From: Prevotella sp. tc2-28
GTDB lineage: Bacteria; Bacteroidota; Bacteroidia; Bacteroidales; Bacteroidaceae
Assembly: GCF_900107705.1 (NCBI RefSeq)
Contig: NZ_FNRE01000007.1
Coordinates: forward strand, 1 to 64,000
Length of the DNA: 64,000 bases
Direction of reading: 5' to 3'
The translations under genes and the position numbers were made by a program. Positions 8,631-17,811 of this stretch are shown here, in pieces. Positions within the stretch are counted from its first letter, which is position 1; each line of letters opens with the position of its first letter. The notes beneath the pieces are model-generated. The model worked only from the letters and a program-made list of their open reading frames with translations. It did no database searches and was not told where the DNA came from.

Positions 8631-9884
8631 ATGGATTTAGACGAAAAAGAAATCCTGCTACAGAAACTGGCAGAAATCAATGCAAAGAAAGTTACTGCAG
8701 AAACAGAGCTGGAGATTGCCCGAAAGAAACTGGCAGAATACGAAGAAAAGACGAAGAAAGCTGAGAATGCGAGTCGCATGAAATCTCTCTTCCTCGCCAA
8801 CATGAGCCACGAAATCCGCACTCCCCTAAACGCTATCGAAGGATTCTCAAGAATCATGGCAGAGACGGATTCTGCTGAAGAGCGCATGAAATACATGGAA
8901 ATTGTTGAAAGCAACAACAACCGACTGATGGCGCTCATCAACGAGATTCTCGACCTCTCACGTGTGGAAGCCGGCGAACTGACCATCAAGAAGGGCATGA
9001 CTGACTTGAGCGAGCTGTGCAAGAGTCTGAAGATGATCTTTAAGTTCCGCTGCTCAGAGGGCGTTGACCTCATCTGGACGCAACCGAACATGAAGGTGAC
9101 GCTGAATACTGACGTCAACCGACTCACGCAGGTATTCTCCAATCTCATTAGCAATGCGCTGAAACACACCACAAAGGGAAGTATCACCTACGGATACCGA
9201 CTAATCAACGACGGTCAGGAGGTAGAGTTCTTTGTTTCTGACACAGGAACAGGCATATCACCTGAGGACCAAAAGCATATCTTCGAAACCTATGTATCAC
9301 GCGACGCAGAAAAACAGGCCGGATACGGACTGGGACTGGCGCTGTGTAAAATCATCATTGAGAAGATGAAAGGTACCATCTCGTGCAACTCCAAACTGGG
9401 TGAAGGCTCAACATTCCGCTTCATTCTGCCTTTCGAAGGTACAATTGGAGGCATGTCAAAGAGCAGGAGTATCACCACCACCAATTCACGCACTATCAGA
9501 GTCAGCACGAAGACTGACGTGCAGAACGCACCGCTCATTCTGGTTGCCGAGGACGAGGACAGCAACTACGAACTGGTACGCATCGTATTAAACAAACGCT
9601 ACAGACTGCTGCGTGCCAGAAACGGTATCGAGGCTGTTACCTATTGCGAAGAAGAACATCCCAAATTGGTTCTGATGGATATTCGTATGCCAGATATGAA
9701 TGGACTGGATGCCACCCGTATCATCAAGGAGGTAAACAGTCAGATTCCCATCGTTGCACTTAGTGCTTATGCCTTCGACGAGAACATCAGAGAAGCCAAA
9801 GAAGCTGGCTGCGATGAATTCCTTGCCAAGCCTTTCAGGGTAGAAGACCTCTTGGATTTGGTTCAGAAATACGTTAAAGAATAA
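8631..9884 (+). CDS. soluble hybrid histidine kinase / response regulator
   Basis: The 417-residue protein has no membrane segment and no recognisable sensor domain. A Lys/Glu-rich coiled coil (about 1-50) leads directly into a HisKA box with the phospho-acceptor His in NMSHEIRTPLNA (about residue 60). An HATPase_c domain follows (SNLISNALKHTTKG, DTGTGIS, YGLGLALCKII), then a C-terminal receiver with acidic pocket VAEDEDSN, phospho-Asp in VLMDIRMPDM (about 350) and Lys in FLAKPF. The ATG at 8631 replaces an in-frame TTG at 8607. The coiled coil probably receives input from a partner protein. No DNA-binding output domain is present, so phosphotransfer to another protein is implied. It is followed 18 bases later by the EEP gene. 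Confidence 0.88.
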   Translation: MDLDEKEILLQKLAEINAKKVTAETELEIARKKLAEYEEKTKKAENASRMKSLFLANMSHEIRTPLNAIEGFSRIMAETDSAEERMKYMEIVESNNNRLMALINEILDLSRVEAGELTIKKGMTDLSELCKSLKMIFKFRCSEGVDLIWTQPNMKVTLNTDVNRLTQVFSNLISNALKHTTKGSITYGYRLINDGQEVEFFVSDTGTGISPEDQKHIFETYVSRDAEKQAGYGLGLALCKIIIEKMKGTISCNSKLGEGSTFRFILPFEGTIGGMSKSRSITTTNSRTIRVSTKTDVQNAPLILVAEDEDSNYELVRIVLNKRYRLLRARNGIEAVTYCEEEHPKLVLMDIRMPDMNGLDATRIIKEVNSQIPIVALSAYAFDENIREAKEAGCDEFLAKPFRVEDLLDLVQKYVKE

Positions 9885-9902
9885 GACTCACACATCATAA
9901 AC

Positions 9903-10958
9903 ATGGGAAAATTAGCCGTATACAAGTATATGTCCATGATGTTTCTGGTGATACAAGTTGTAGCAACTGTATTCACCATTGCCGGACTCTACGGAGGTGA
10001 CGTCACTCCAATAGGCAACACTGCTAGATCAATGCTGGTCTACATCCTGCCCGTCATGATTGGAATTAACATATTGTTAGCCATATACTGGTTGGTACGA
10101 AGACGCTGGCTTTTTTTAGCCATACCTGTCATCACTATTGCCTGCTGTATACCTTATATCGGCACGCTCGTCCAGTTCCGGTCGCTAGCCAAAGATGCTG
10201 ACGCCACAAATGGGCTGAAAGTAGCCTCATACAACGTAGCGCTCTTCGGAAAAGAGACGTCAGGATTCATGGCACAGGACATCTTGGCTGAGATGCGCCG
10301 TCAGAAAGTCGATGTCCTCTGCATGCAGGAGTACAGCAATATCAGCGGTGACAAGAAGAATTCGGATTCTTACAAGGAATATTTCCCTTATATGGCAAAA
10401 GGGCGCGAAGACATGGTTATCTATAGCCGACACCCCATCAAAGCCAATAAGACGATTCTCTTTGACTACACTAACAACAGTGCCATGTGGGCAGACATTG
10501 ACGTCAAAGGAAAGGAAATACGCGTATTCAATATCCATCTGCAAACAACAGGAATCAACAGGACCCTGCATCAGGCTGCAAAACTACAGAACCAGGATTA
10601 TGACGTTAGCAACAGCCGCGTCCTCAGCGCTATCTTCGGAAATTACACGATGGGCATGTTGTTCCGTTCTTCACAGGCAAACATCGTAGCCAGTGAGCAG
10701 CGTGCGTCAGAAAAGCCCGTCATCACCTGTGGAGACTTCAACGACGTGCCCTACTCGTACGTCTACAATACGGTACTAGGGAACATGGTTGACGGCTTTA
10801 AGGAATGCGGAAGCGGATGGATGCACACCTTCAGAGGGAAGAAAGCCGTACGCATCGACTACATCTTCCACTCTTCCTCGCTCAAAGGACTTTCCTATTA
10901 TATTTCAGACTTGACTTATTCCGACCACTATCCTGTATTTATGAAGATAGCCCTGTAA
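9903..10958 (+). CDS. membrane-anchored endonuclease/exonuclease/phosphatase (EEP) protein
   Basis: The 351-residue protein has three N-terminal membrane helices (about residues 8-30, 42-62, 68-88) followed by an EEP (DNase I-like) domain. Catalytic landmarks are VASYNVALFG, the metal-ligand Glu in LCMQEYSN, FNIHLQT, CGDFNDVPYSY and the terminal SDHYPVFMK. EEP enzymes hydrolyse phosphodiesters of nucleic acids, inositol phosphates or sphingomyelin. The membrane anchor favours a periplasmic or membrane-lipid substrate, but that is inference. It lies directly after the hybrid kinase on the same strand. Its stop codon is part of a strong terminator hairpin shared with the convergent amylase gene. 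Confidence 0.85.
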   Translation: MGKLAVYKYMSMMFLVIQVVATVFTIAGLYGGDVTPIGNTARSMLVYILPVMIGINILLAIYWLVRRRWLFLAIPVITIACCIPYIGTLVQFRSLAKDADATNGLKVASYNVALFGKETSGFMAQDILAEMRRQKVDVLCMQEYSNISGDKKNSDSYKEYFPYMAKGREDMVIYSRHPIKANKTILFDYTNNSAMWADIDVKGKEIRVFNIHLQTTGINRTLHQAAKLQNQDYDVSNSRVLSAIFGNYTMGMLFRSSQANIVASEQRASEKPVITCGDFNDVPYSYVYNTVLGNMVDGFKECGSGWMHTFRGKKAVRIDYIFHSSSLKGLSYYISDLTYSDHYPVFMKIAL

Positions 10959-10977
10959 AACACAGGGCTATCTTTCT
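10944..10977. terminator. bidirectional terminator hairpin between EEP and amylase genes
   Basis: AAGATAGCCCTGT (10944-10956) pairs perfectly with ACAGGGCTATCTT (10962-10974) around a 5-base loop. A-rich and T-rich flanks serve both strands. It overlaps the EEP stop codon. Confidence 0.85.
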
Positions 10978-10992
10978 ATTCCAGAGCGTCTA

Positions 10993-12642
10993 TCAAATCT
11001 TTACTTTCCAGACACGTCCGCTTCTGGCATTTATTTCCATGCGGACGGCGCCATCTTTCTTCATGTTCACCGCCAACTTCTCCTTGGTCAGCAAATCGAC
11101 AGCAATGGCTTTCTTCTCTTTCAGCTGAAGATAGTCGAAAGCGTGAGCAGGAATGTGCACATCAATCGTAACGTCAGCATCGTCAAAGTTCACTGCCACA
11201 AGCAGTAACTCGCCCTGCGTATAGCGCAAGAAGGCATATTGACGCTGCAAATCGTCGTTCACATACATCAGGTCAAAGAAAGCACCATCGCTGATGGTTT
11301 TCTCCTGACGAGCTATCTGCATCGTCTTCACATGGATGTCGTAAAGCGCCTTTTCTTCATCTGTCAACTGACCATTGGCGGCACGACACAGGGTGTCAAC
11401 ACTCCAATAGTCGAAAATGGTGGTGCGACCATCACGACCACTGAATCCCTCACTGTCCATTCCTCGCTCACCATATTCCTCGCCGGCATACAGCATAAAG
11501 GGATTCTGTTGCATCAGCACGGAAGCAAGCATTCCAGGAACGCCCTTGCTGCCGTCAGCAGCAAAGAAATCACTGGCGACACGCTGTTCGTCGTGGTTCT
11601 CAAGGAAGTAAAGCATGTGGTCACGGATGTCGTCAGTCTGCTGCCAGGCCTGACTGATTGCATGCGAAGAAGCATGATGGCAGATAACATTACGCATCGT
11701 ATCATACATTCCAACCTTGTCGTAAAGCCAATCGAAACCAGAGGCTAAATAGTGACGATACTCATTGGGATTGTAAACCTCACCGACAAAAACGATTTTC
11801 TTGTATTTCTTCTTGACAATGGTTGTTGCATACTGCCAGAATTCAGCAGGTACCATCTCTGCCATATCGCAACGGAATCCGTCAATGCCCTTCTTGGCCC
11901 AGAAAAGGAGGATATCAGTCATCTTCTTCCAGGTGTCAGGAATGGGATCGAAATAACCTATACAGCCAGCATAATAATCTACGCCATAGTTTAATTTCAC
12001 CGTCTCGTACCAGTCGTTCATCCCTGGAGCATTATCAAAATGATCATTACCTGTAGCCTTGGCGGGCTCTTCAAAATAGGGTTCTGACGCGCCTTGAGAC
12101 AAGTCGAAATAGGGAGCAAAACGCTCGCCTGGACAATAATAGAAATTATTCTGTGGATCAAATCCATGTTCCTGGTTATCCATCTCACCCAAATCCTTTA
12201 CCTTCTTGGGCTTACAGACTGAGTGATACTGGCGAGCCACATGGTTTGGCACAAAATCGATGATCACCTTCAGTCCGGCTTCATGAGTACGTGCCACCAA
12301 TTGCTCAAACTCATCCATACGATGATTAACATCGACTGCCAGATCTGGATCGACATCGTAATAGTCGGTAATGGCATAAGGCGATCCAGCACGTCCCTTC
12401 ACAATGGCAGGATGCTGACGAGGAATGCCGTAGGCCGTATAGTCAGTCTGAGTGGCATGGCGAATGACACCTGTGTACCACACGTGGCTGACACCCATTT
12501 TCTTGATATCCTTCAACACCTCCGGCGTGAAATCCGCCAACTTACCACAACCATTTTCGGCAATCGTACCATACTCGTTGCGAGAAAGGTTGCGATTGCC
12601 GAAAAGACGGGTAAATATCTGATAGATAATTACTTTTTCCAT
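10993..12642 (-). CDS. alpha-amylase family glycoside hydrolase (GH13)
   Basis: The 549-residue protein lacks a signal peptide, so it probably acts in the cytoplasm on imported or stored alpha-glucans. The (beta/alpha)8 barrel motifs are present: VIIDFVPNHVA (region I), GIDGFRCDMAEMV with the nucleophile Asp (region II), VFVGEVYNP with the acid/base Glu (region III) and FLENHDEQRVASD (region IV). A small C-terminal beta domain follows. The start MEKVIIYQIFTR at 12642 (ATG) is preferred over TTG at 12648. It lies 12 bases after fabD on the same strand, so the two are likely cotranscribed although functionally unrelated. Exact substrate (amylase, pullulan or isomaltose type) is not resolved. 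Confidence 0.9.
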   Translation of the reverse strand: MEKVIIYQIFTRLFGNRNLSRNEYGTIAENGCGKLADFTPEVLKDIKKMGVSHVWYTGVIRHATQTDYTAYGIPRQHPAIVKGRAGSPYAITDYYDVDPDLAVDVNHRMDEFEQLVARTHEAGLKVIIDFVPNHVARQYHSVCKPKKVKDLGEMDNQEHGFDPQNNFYYCPGERFAPYFDLSQGASEPYFEEPAKATGNDHFDNAPGMNDWYETVKLNYGVDYYAGCIGYFDPIPDTWKKMTDILLFWAKKGIDGFRCDMAEMVPAEFWQYATTIVKKKYKKIVFVGEVYNPNEYRHYLASGFDWLYDKVGMYDTMRNVICHHASSHAISQAWQQTDDIRDHMLYFLENHDEQRVASDFFAADGSKGVPGMLASVLMQQNPFMLYAGEEYGERGMDSEGFSGRDGRTTIFDYWSVDTLCRAANGQLTDEEKALYDIHVKTMQIARQEKTISDGAFFDLMYVNDDLQRQYAFLRYTQGELLLVAVNFDDADVTIDVHIPAHAFDYLQLKEKKAIAVDLLTKEKLAVNMKKDGAVRMEINARSGRVWKVKI

Positions 12643-12654
12643 CAACAAAACAGT

Positions 12655-13542
12655 TTAGGCAATGCCATGAGCACTCACCTCTTTGTTAATCTTGGTGATC
12701 ATTCCCTGCAAAGCCTTGCCAGGTCCACACTCCGTGAAATCGTCAGCACCATCTGCAATCATGTTCTGAACACACTGGGTCCAACGAACGGAGCTTGTCA
12801 GCTGAGCAATCAGGTTCTGCTTGATTTCTGCTGGATCAGTATGGGGTTTGCCGTCAACATTCTGATATACAGGACACTTGGGCGCCTTGATTTCGGTCTT
12901 CTCAATAGCGGCTTGCAACTCATCCTTGGCGGGCTGCATCAAAGGAGAGTGGAACGCACCGCCGACCTTCAAGGGCAGCGCACGCTTGGCACCAGCAGCC
13001 TTAAGCTGCTCACAAGCTTCGTTGATAGCCTCAACATGACCAGAGATAACCAACTGGCCCGGATTATTATAGTTAGCACAAACCACAATATTTCCCTCAC
13101 GGTTGATGTTTGCACAAATCTGTTCTACCTGCTCGTCAGGCAAACCGATAATTGCGGCCATTGTCGAAGGCTGAGCCTCGCAAGCTTTCTGCATTGCCAT
13201 AGCACGTGCGTACACCAACTTCAAACCGTCTTCGAACGAGAGCGCACCTGCAGCAGTCAGTGCAGAGAACTCACCTAATGAGTGACCTGCTGCCATCTTA
13301 GGATCAAAGGCGTCACCCAGACAGATTGCACTGATCACTGAGTGCAGGAAAACAGCAGGCTGAGTAACCTTTGTCTGCTTCAAATCCTCATCGGTTCCTT
13401 CAAACATAATGTCTGTAATGCGATAGCCTAAAATCTCATTGGCTTTCTCAAACAACTCCTTTGCTTTTTCATTCGTGTCGTACAGGTCTTTGCCCATACC
13501 AACAAACTGTGCTCCCTGACCGGGAAAAACAAATGCTTTCAT
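12655..13542 (-). CDS. fabD: malonyl-CoA:ACP transacylase
   Basis: FabD loads malonate from CoA onto acyl carrier protein for fatty acid synthesis. The 295-residue protein begins MKAFVFPGQGAQFVGMG. It has the nucleophile motif AAGHSLGEFSAL and the catalytic-His segment GGAFHSPLM. Length is normal. It could in principle serve trans-acting polyketide synthases, but none is present in the window. It is first in an apparent two-gene unit with the amylase, just downstream of tRNA-Arg and its terminator. Confidence 0.95.
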   Translation of the reverse strand: MKAFVFPGQGAQFVGMGKDLYDTNEKAKELFEKANEILGYRITDIMFEGTDEDLKQTKVTQPAVFLHSVISAICLGDAFDPKMAAGHSLGEFSALTAAGALSFEDGLKLVYARAMAMQKACEAQPSTMAAIIGLPDEQVEQICANINREGNIVVCANYNNPGQLVISGHVEAINEACEQLKAAGAKRALPLKVGGAFHSPLMQPAKDELQAAIEKTEIKAPKCPVYQNVDGKPHTDPAEIKQNLIAQLTSSVRWTQCVQNMIADGADDFTECGPGKALQGMITKINKEVSAHGIA

Positions 13543-13562
13543 ATCTTTTCTATTTCATTTTA

Positions 13563-13599
13563 TAAAAAAAGAGACGCCCTCAATTAAAGTTCGTCTCTC
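13563..13599 (-). terminator. terminator after tRNA-Arg
   Basis: On the minus strand AGAGACG (13598-13592) pairs with CGTCTCT (13576-13570), followed by a run of seven T. It lies between tRNA-Arg and fabD. Confidence 0.65.
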
Positions 13600-13608
13600 T
13601 GCTTCTTG

Positions 13609-13682
13609 TGACTCCCGCGGGATTCAAACCCACAACCTTCTGATCCGTAGTCAGATGCTCTATTCAGTTGAGCTAGGGAGCC
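13609..13682 (-). tRNA. tRNA-Arg (ACG anticodon)
   Basis: A 74-base cloverleaf reads from GGCTCCC at 13682. The acceptor stem pairs GGCTCCC with GGGAGTC. The anticodon loop CTACGGA gives anticodon ACG between five-base-pair arms TCTGA and TCAGA. The T-loop GTTTGAATC is canonical. The discriminator base is A and CCA is not encoded. The ACG wobble position would need deamination to inosine by TadA to read CGU/CGC/CGA. Confidence 0.95.
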
Positions 13683-13702
13683 TCATTTCCTTTAAGCGAG
13701 TG

Positions 13703-13734
13703 CAAAGGTACGCACTTTTTATGTAACAGCCAAA
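13703..13734 (-). promoter_or_regulatory. promoter of tRNA-Arg
   Basis: On the minus strand TTTG (13734-13731), a 20-base spacer and TACCTTTG (13710-13703) form a consensus Bacteroidota promoter 21 bases ahead of the tRNA. Confidence 0.8.
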
Positions 13735-13789
13735 TATTTCTGCAACTTTTTTAGAAAAAAGTTTGTTTTTCGTCTAAATCGTAACTTTT

Positions 13790-14803
13790 TTATGAATTAT
13801 TTCCTCTGATAATGACATAAATGATAACTGGAGCGCCAATTAACGGTGTAACCGCATTTAGGGGAATCACCCCGTTCTCTCCTGGCAAAACACAAAGCAA
13901 TGAGCACGTCAGCGCAACAATGCTTCCCATGAGTATCGTAGCCGGTAACAAAGAACGGTGGTTGTCGGTACGAAGCAATAGTCGGGTGATATGCGGAACC
14001 GCAAGACCTATAAAGGCCACTGGTCCACAGAAAGCAGTAACGATAGCTGTCAACAAACCTGTCACTATCAACAGCCAATTGCGGACACGGATAATATTGA
14101 CGCCCAGATTCTCTGCATAACGATCACCCAACATGAGCGCATTGAGGGGTTTGATAAGCAATACACTGCCCAACAGTCCTGCCAGGGATACGACAGCAAA
14201 TGTTGGCATCATTCTTATTGACACGCCTCCAAATGATCCCATACCCCAGACCATATACGACTTCACACCCTCGTCGGTAGCGAAGAAATTGAGCAGCGAG
14301 ATGGCCGAATTAGAGATATAACCGATCATAATGCCAATAATGAGCAACATCACATTATTGCGCACTAATGTAGAGAAGAAGAAAATGATGGCCATTACTG
14401 TCATTGCTCCGACAAAGGCTGCAAGCAACACGGCAACGAAGCCTGACACACTGACGGAGCCTGCAGAAATACTACCCCCAAGCAAGAGCATAACCAGTGC
14501 AACACCCAATCCTGCACCACTGTTGATTCCAAACACGCTAGGACCTGCCAACGGATTACGGAAAGCCGTTTGCAGCATAAGTCCGCTAACCGCCAAGGCA
14601 CCTCCGGCCAACGTTGCCGTGATAGCTTGAGGCAGTCGTGACTCCAAAATGATGTATTGCCACGAAGGTTTCACTTCTTCACCTGACAAAATACGCAAGG
14701 TGTCGGACATTGGAATAGTGACCGATCCCACCAGGATATTCAGTGCGAAGAGCACCATAATCACCAGGCTCAACAATATACAATATGCTGTTCCCTTACT
14801 CAC
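13790..14803 (-). CDS. btuC: FecCD/BtuC-type ABC transporter permease (probable cobalamin importer)
   Basis: This is a 337-residue inner-membrane permease of the FecCD family, with about nine to ten hydrophobic helices. The family motifs LPQAITATLAGGALAVSGLMLQTAFRNPLAGPS and GPVAFIGLAVPHITRLL are present (residues about 55-87 and 255-271). Such permeases pass cobalamin, heme or siderophores delivered by a binding protein. The position at the end of a riboswitch-controlled btuB operon argues for cobalamin. Its start overlaps the end of the upstream binding-protein gene by 8 bases. No ABC ATPase follows: the next features leftward are tRNA-Arg and fabD, so the ATPase must be encoded elsewhere. 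Confidence 0.88.
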   Translation of the reverse strand: MSKGTAYCILLSLVIMVLFALNILVGSVTIPMSDTLRILSGEEVKPSWQYIILESRLPQAITATLAGGALAVSGLMLQTAFRNPLAGPSVFGINSGAGLGVALVMLLLGGSISAGSVSVSGFVAVLLAAFVGAMTVMAIIFFFSTLVRNNVMLLIIGIMIGYISNSAISLLNFFATDEGVKSYMVWGMGSFGGVSIRMMPTFAVVSLAGLLGSVLLIKPLNALMLGDRYAENLGVNIIRVRNWLLIVTGLLTAIVTAFCGPVAFIGLAVPHITRLLLRTDNHRSLLPATILMGSIVALTCSLLCVLPGENGVIPLNAVTPLIGAPVIIYVIIRGNNS

Positions 14804-15917
14804 GTAGTTTCTGATAATAACGCAAAGGCGGCAGATTCAGTATGTCAGGATGCAGAATTTTAATGAAATCGGTAAGCAGCCAGTCGGGACGGAAAGGTGC
14901 TTCCTCGTAGAACAATGACAACTCTACATTACACCCATAAGCCTGCTTCTGACGGAAAGCCTTGAACTGACCATAGCCTTGATGCTCGTTGAGGAGTTCG
15001 CGATAGGTGATGAGGTGATCGCTGCTAAAACGGAACAACCAGACATCGCACTCCCCTGCCCTCTCCAACACCGTTTCGAAAGGCAACGAAACACTACCGC
15101 TATGTTCGTCGGAAGCCCACGGATATTGGCTCTGGGCATCGCACAGCATCTGACCGATGGTGCTACGCCCACCTGGAACATACCACACAGAGCCTGTCAC
15201 CTTGTCCAAGACTACAGAAGGCTGAACTTTGGAGGTCTTTGCCAATGCCTTGAGCGACTGATAACTGCTGTCGACCACAGCAAACAGGCTGTCGGCACGC
15301 GCCTCGCAACCAAAGAGCATGCCATAGAAGCGCATCCACTCGGCTCGCGCCAAGGGGGTGGATTCCATATACTCTGCACACTCTATCAGCGGGATGTCGA
15401 TGTCCTCCAGTTTACCATAACCACCGCTATTCTCAAAAGGTGAGAGGAAAATGGCATCAGGATGCTGGTCGATGAGTTTCTCGACAACAGGGCTCATGGC
15501 ATCGCCACAATCGCTGATGCGACCTTTCTTCACTTGCTCGTGGATATAAGGCACCTTGATATATTTCAAATCGGCCACTCCGGCAATACAGTCTTCCCGA
15601 TGCAGCATCTGAATCAGGGCACAGTGAACCGTGGTGAACACCACGCTGCGCTTCAACGGTGTGCGGATAACGGTGCCTTGGGGCATGGCGGAAGGCAAGG
15701 CTGAATCGGACGGGACAAGGAGGTAGCGATGGAGCACCTTACCCTCGTGCCACGGGTTCTGCAAAATGGCTTCCGTATAACCAGGATGATGTACAACGGT
15801 CAGCTTCTGGGCATATTTGAAAGGAATAGTGTCGCCACCGTCCTGTTGTGCAGTGGTTTGTCTGCCACAAGACGATAGCAACACTAACGTGAGTATTAGA
15901 TAAAAAAGCTTGCGCAT
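14796..15917 (-). CDS. periplasmic-binding lipoprotein of the BtuF/FepB class
   Basis: A signal peptide with lipobox (LLSSCGRQ, Cys about 17) starts this 373-residue protein. A substrate-binding fold of the cobalamin/Fe-siderophore class follows. Segments such as DCIAGVADLKYIKVPYI, EKLIDQHPDAIFLSPFENSG and PLIECAEYMESTPLARAEWMRFYG match the bilobal TroA-like layout. It should hand substrate to the permease encoded immediately downstream (8-base overlap). The operon context under a cobalamin riboswitch makes B12 or a cobinamide the likely ligand, although this is inferred. BtuF and siderophore binders are hard to separate by sequence alone. Confidence 0.85.
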   Translation of the reverse strand: MRKLFYLILTLVLLSSCGRQTTAQQDGGDTIPFKYAQKLTVVHHPGYTEAILQNPWHEGKVLHRYLLVPSDSALPSAMPQGTVIRTPLKRSVVFTTVHCALIQMLHREDCIAGVADLKYIKVPYIHEQVKKGRISDCGDAMSPVVEKLIDQHPDAIFLSPFENSGGYGKLEDIDIPLIECAEYMESTPLARAEWMRFYGMLFGCEARADSLFAVVDSSYQSLKALAKTSKVQPSVVLDKVTGSVWYVPGGRSTIGQMLCDAQSQYPWASDEHSGSVSLPFETVLERAGECDVWLFRFSSDHLITYRELLNEHQGYGQFKAFRQKQAYGCNVELSLFYEEAPFRPDWLLTDFIKILHPDILNLPPLRYYQKLRE

Positions 15918-15921
15918 TTAA

Positions 15922-16662
15922 TTATTTCATGATGGTCAGGTCATCAATACACATGTAGGCAGGAGTTGTCAGACCATAGGCATTGTTCTTGGTTCCAGAG
16001 AAAACAAAGCTCAACGAGACAACCTTGCCCAGACTGCTCAGGTCAGCCCATTGCCAATCCTTTACATAAGAACCATTAGCAGCCAGTTCGATATCGACAG
16101 AAGCCTTTGTTCCGTCAGCCTTTATTCCAGTCACAGTGCACTTCAGCCAGTCAGAGGGCTCAAACTTGCCAGGAGTCATTCCATCACCATTCAGAATAGC
16201 ATCAACAGTCCAAGCGTTGTTGGTATAGAAGAAGCCCTGAACATAAGCACCGCCTTCGATGTCGATCGTTTCACCGTAGGTCTGAACTACGCAGAAGTTC
16301 TTGCCAGTATAAGCCTTACCTGTGATGTTGTTGTACTGGTCAGGAGTCATCGTCTTATAGGTGGTCTCCGTACGGTTGGATATGGCATAACCCGTCCAAC
16401 TTGACCATGCGGGAATGAAATTGGTGTTGAACGTAACACCTGCCTCCTGATACTTGCAGGCGTATGCATCAGAACCCCAGCTTTCATATTTCGTACCACT
16501 CTCGTCACCACTCCAGTATCCGTCACTGTTGAGTTTCTGGTTTTCAAATGAAATCACGCTGACAGTATAAGCCTGAGAACCTGCGTTATCTTCATTTGAA
16601 CACGATGTAAACGCTGCGCCGCAAACAAAAGCAGCCATTAAAAATAATTTGTTTGTTTTCAT
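15922..16662 (-). CDS. DUF4465 surface lipoprotein
   Basis: This is a 246-residue protein with signal peptide and lipobox (AAFTSCSNED, Cys about 20). The DUF4465-type beta-rich body shows VISFENQKLNSDGYWSG, WSSWTGYAISNRT, VVQTYGE and a terminal AYMCIDDLTIMK. Other Bacteroidota B12 loci encode surface lipoproteins that capture B12 (BtuG, BtuH). Whether DUF4465 is one of these or simply an accessory is unknown. Its position between the TonB receptor/BtuG genes and the binding protein suggests a role in B12 or corrinoid capture at the cell surface. The spacing of 4 bases to the next gene indicates a single operon. Confidence 0.8.
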   Translation of the reverse strand: MKTNKLFLMAAFVCGAAFTSCSNEDNAGSQAYTVSVISFENQKLNSDGYWSGDESGTKYESWGSDAYACKYQEAGVTFNTNFIPAWSSWTGYAISNRTETTYKTMTPDQYNNITGKAYTGKNFCVVQTYGETIDIEGGAYVQGFFYTNNAWTVDAILNGDGMTPGKFEPSDWLKCTVTGIKADGTKASVDIELAANGSYVKDWQWADLSSLGKVVSLSFVFSGTKNNAYGLTTPAYMCIDDLTIMK

Positions 16663-16695
16663 AATGTTTTTGTTTTTTGTTAAAAAATAAGTTGT

Positions 16696-17811
16696 TTATT
16701 GTTTGAAAAATTTCTTTCCGTTACGAATGTAAAGGCTTCCACGTTTGGGCTGGCTTACAAGTTGGCCTTGGAGATTGTAGCAGGGAACGTCGGTATTTTC
16801 TGCCGAGCGTTGTTCACTGATACCAGCTATTGCCTGACGGATTGATTCAAGAGAAGCCTCCAAATGAATGTCAGAAGCACCCTGTATTTCCGTTGAGGTC
16901 TCACCCCACCAGTTTGGTTGTGGACACTTTTGGTTCAGCCCCGTATAGACACGTACAAAGTCTACAAAGTCAAGACTAACAGGTTGGCGTTTCTCGTCAA
17001 CAGCCCATCCGATATCAATTCCACATTGCTCATAATTGTAGGAAGTAGCATCAGCAGGATCAGTGAAGTTAGGCATATTATCAGCATATCCATAGCGGAA
17101 GCCTACTAATACATAATAATAGGCACTATAACTTTGATCTACTCTCGTCGAAAGGTCAAGCATATTATCCGGCAAACGGGTTCCACGGAAAGTCAGTCCG
17201 TCTGGAAGCCATAGGGGATAATACTCCTGAGGGTGCCAAGCGTTAACCCGGTCGATCGTGCCCGTATTCCCATGGTTATCAGTCCAAGGAATATCACCCA
17301 TCGGATTTTTCCGATAGGTTACCTCATAGTCATATATCACCTTGCCAACACTATCCACATCGCAACTGCCACTGATCTCATACCACGGATCGTCAGGCAA
17401 TCCATTTCCATTCACGTCCTTCGAGACCATCACGATGCCAGCCTCGTTCATACCTCCTAATACCAGATTACGGTTCTCCTGATACGCATTTCCCATAATA
17501 TAGATATCGCGCTCACCCTTCACATTAGCTATGGAATGGTCAAAGTGAAATGTGATATAGCCTCCCCAACCGCCTAATGCCACTAGATGACGCTCGTTGT
17601 TAGCAAGACTCTCCGTACACTTACGCACCATTGCCGAAGCATCGTCTCCTTCTTCATATTCCGGAGCATCGTTAACAAACTGTCCAGGGGCAGGCACATA
17701 CTCATCAACTGCCTTGATATAGGGAGAATGCGTTGTTACATTATCCATACGTTGAGCCTGAATGGTCAACGTAACCATAAAAACTGAAAATATAATAATT
17801 CTTTGCTTCAT
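16696..17811 (-). CDS. secreted cell-surface protein in the B12 operon, C-terminal sorting-like tail
   Basis: The 371-residue protein has a signal peptide (IIIFSVFMVTLTIQAQ) and a beta-rich body. Recognisable stretches are GGWGGYITFHFDHSI, DIYIMGNAYQENRNLVLGG and DPWYEISGS. It ends with YNLQGQLVSQPKRGSLYIRNG, a tail of the kind that closes many Prevotella surface proteins and resembles type IX secretion C-terminal domains. I do not recognise a catalytic domain. It overlaps btuG by 4 bases, so it is translationally coupled to it. A corrinoid-related surface function is inferred only from this context. Confidence 0.72.
   Translation of the reverse strand: MKQRIIIFSVFMVTLTIQAQRMDNVTTHSPYIKAVDEYVPAPGQFVNDAPEYEEGDDASAMVRKCTESLANNERHLVALGGWGGYITFHFDHSIANVKGERDIYIMGNAYQENRNLVLGGMNEAGIVMVSKDVNGNGLPDDPWYEISGSCDVDSVGKVIYDYEVTYRKNPMGDIPWTDNHGNTGTIDRVNAWHPQEYYPLWLPDGLTFRGTRLPDNMLDLSTRVDQSYSAYYYVLVGFRYGYADNMPNFTDPADATSYNYEQCGIDIGWAVDEKRQPVSLDFVDFVRVYTGLNQKCPQPNWWGETSTEIQGASDIHLEASLESIRQAIAGISEQRSAENTDVPCYNLQGQLVSQPKRGSLYIRNGKKFFKQ

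Noticed and set aside
13683..13789. Search for a btuD ATPase gene after the permease
   Set aside because: The space holds only the tRNA-Arg promoter and AT-rich sequence; no Walker motif is encoded on either strand nearby.
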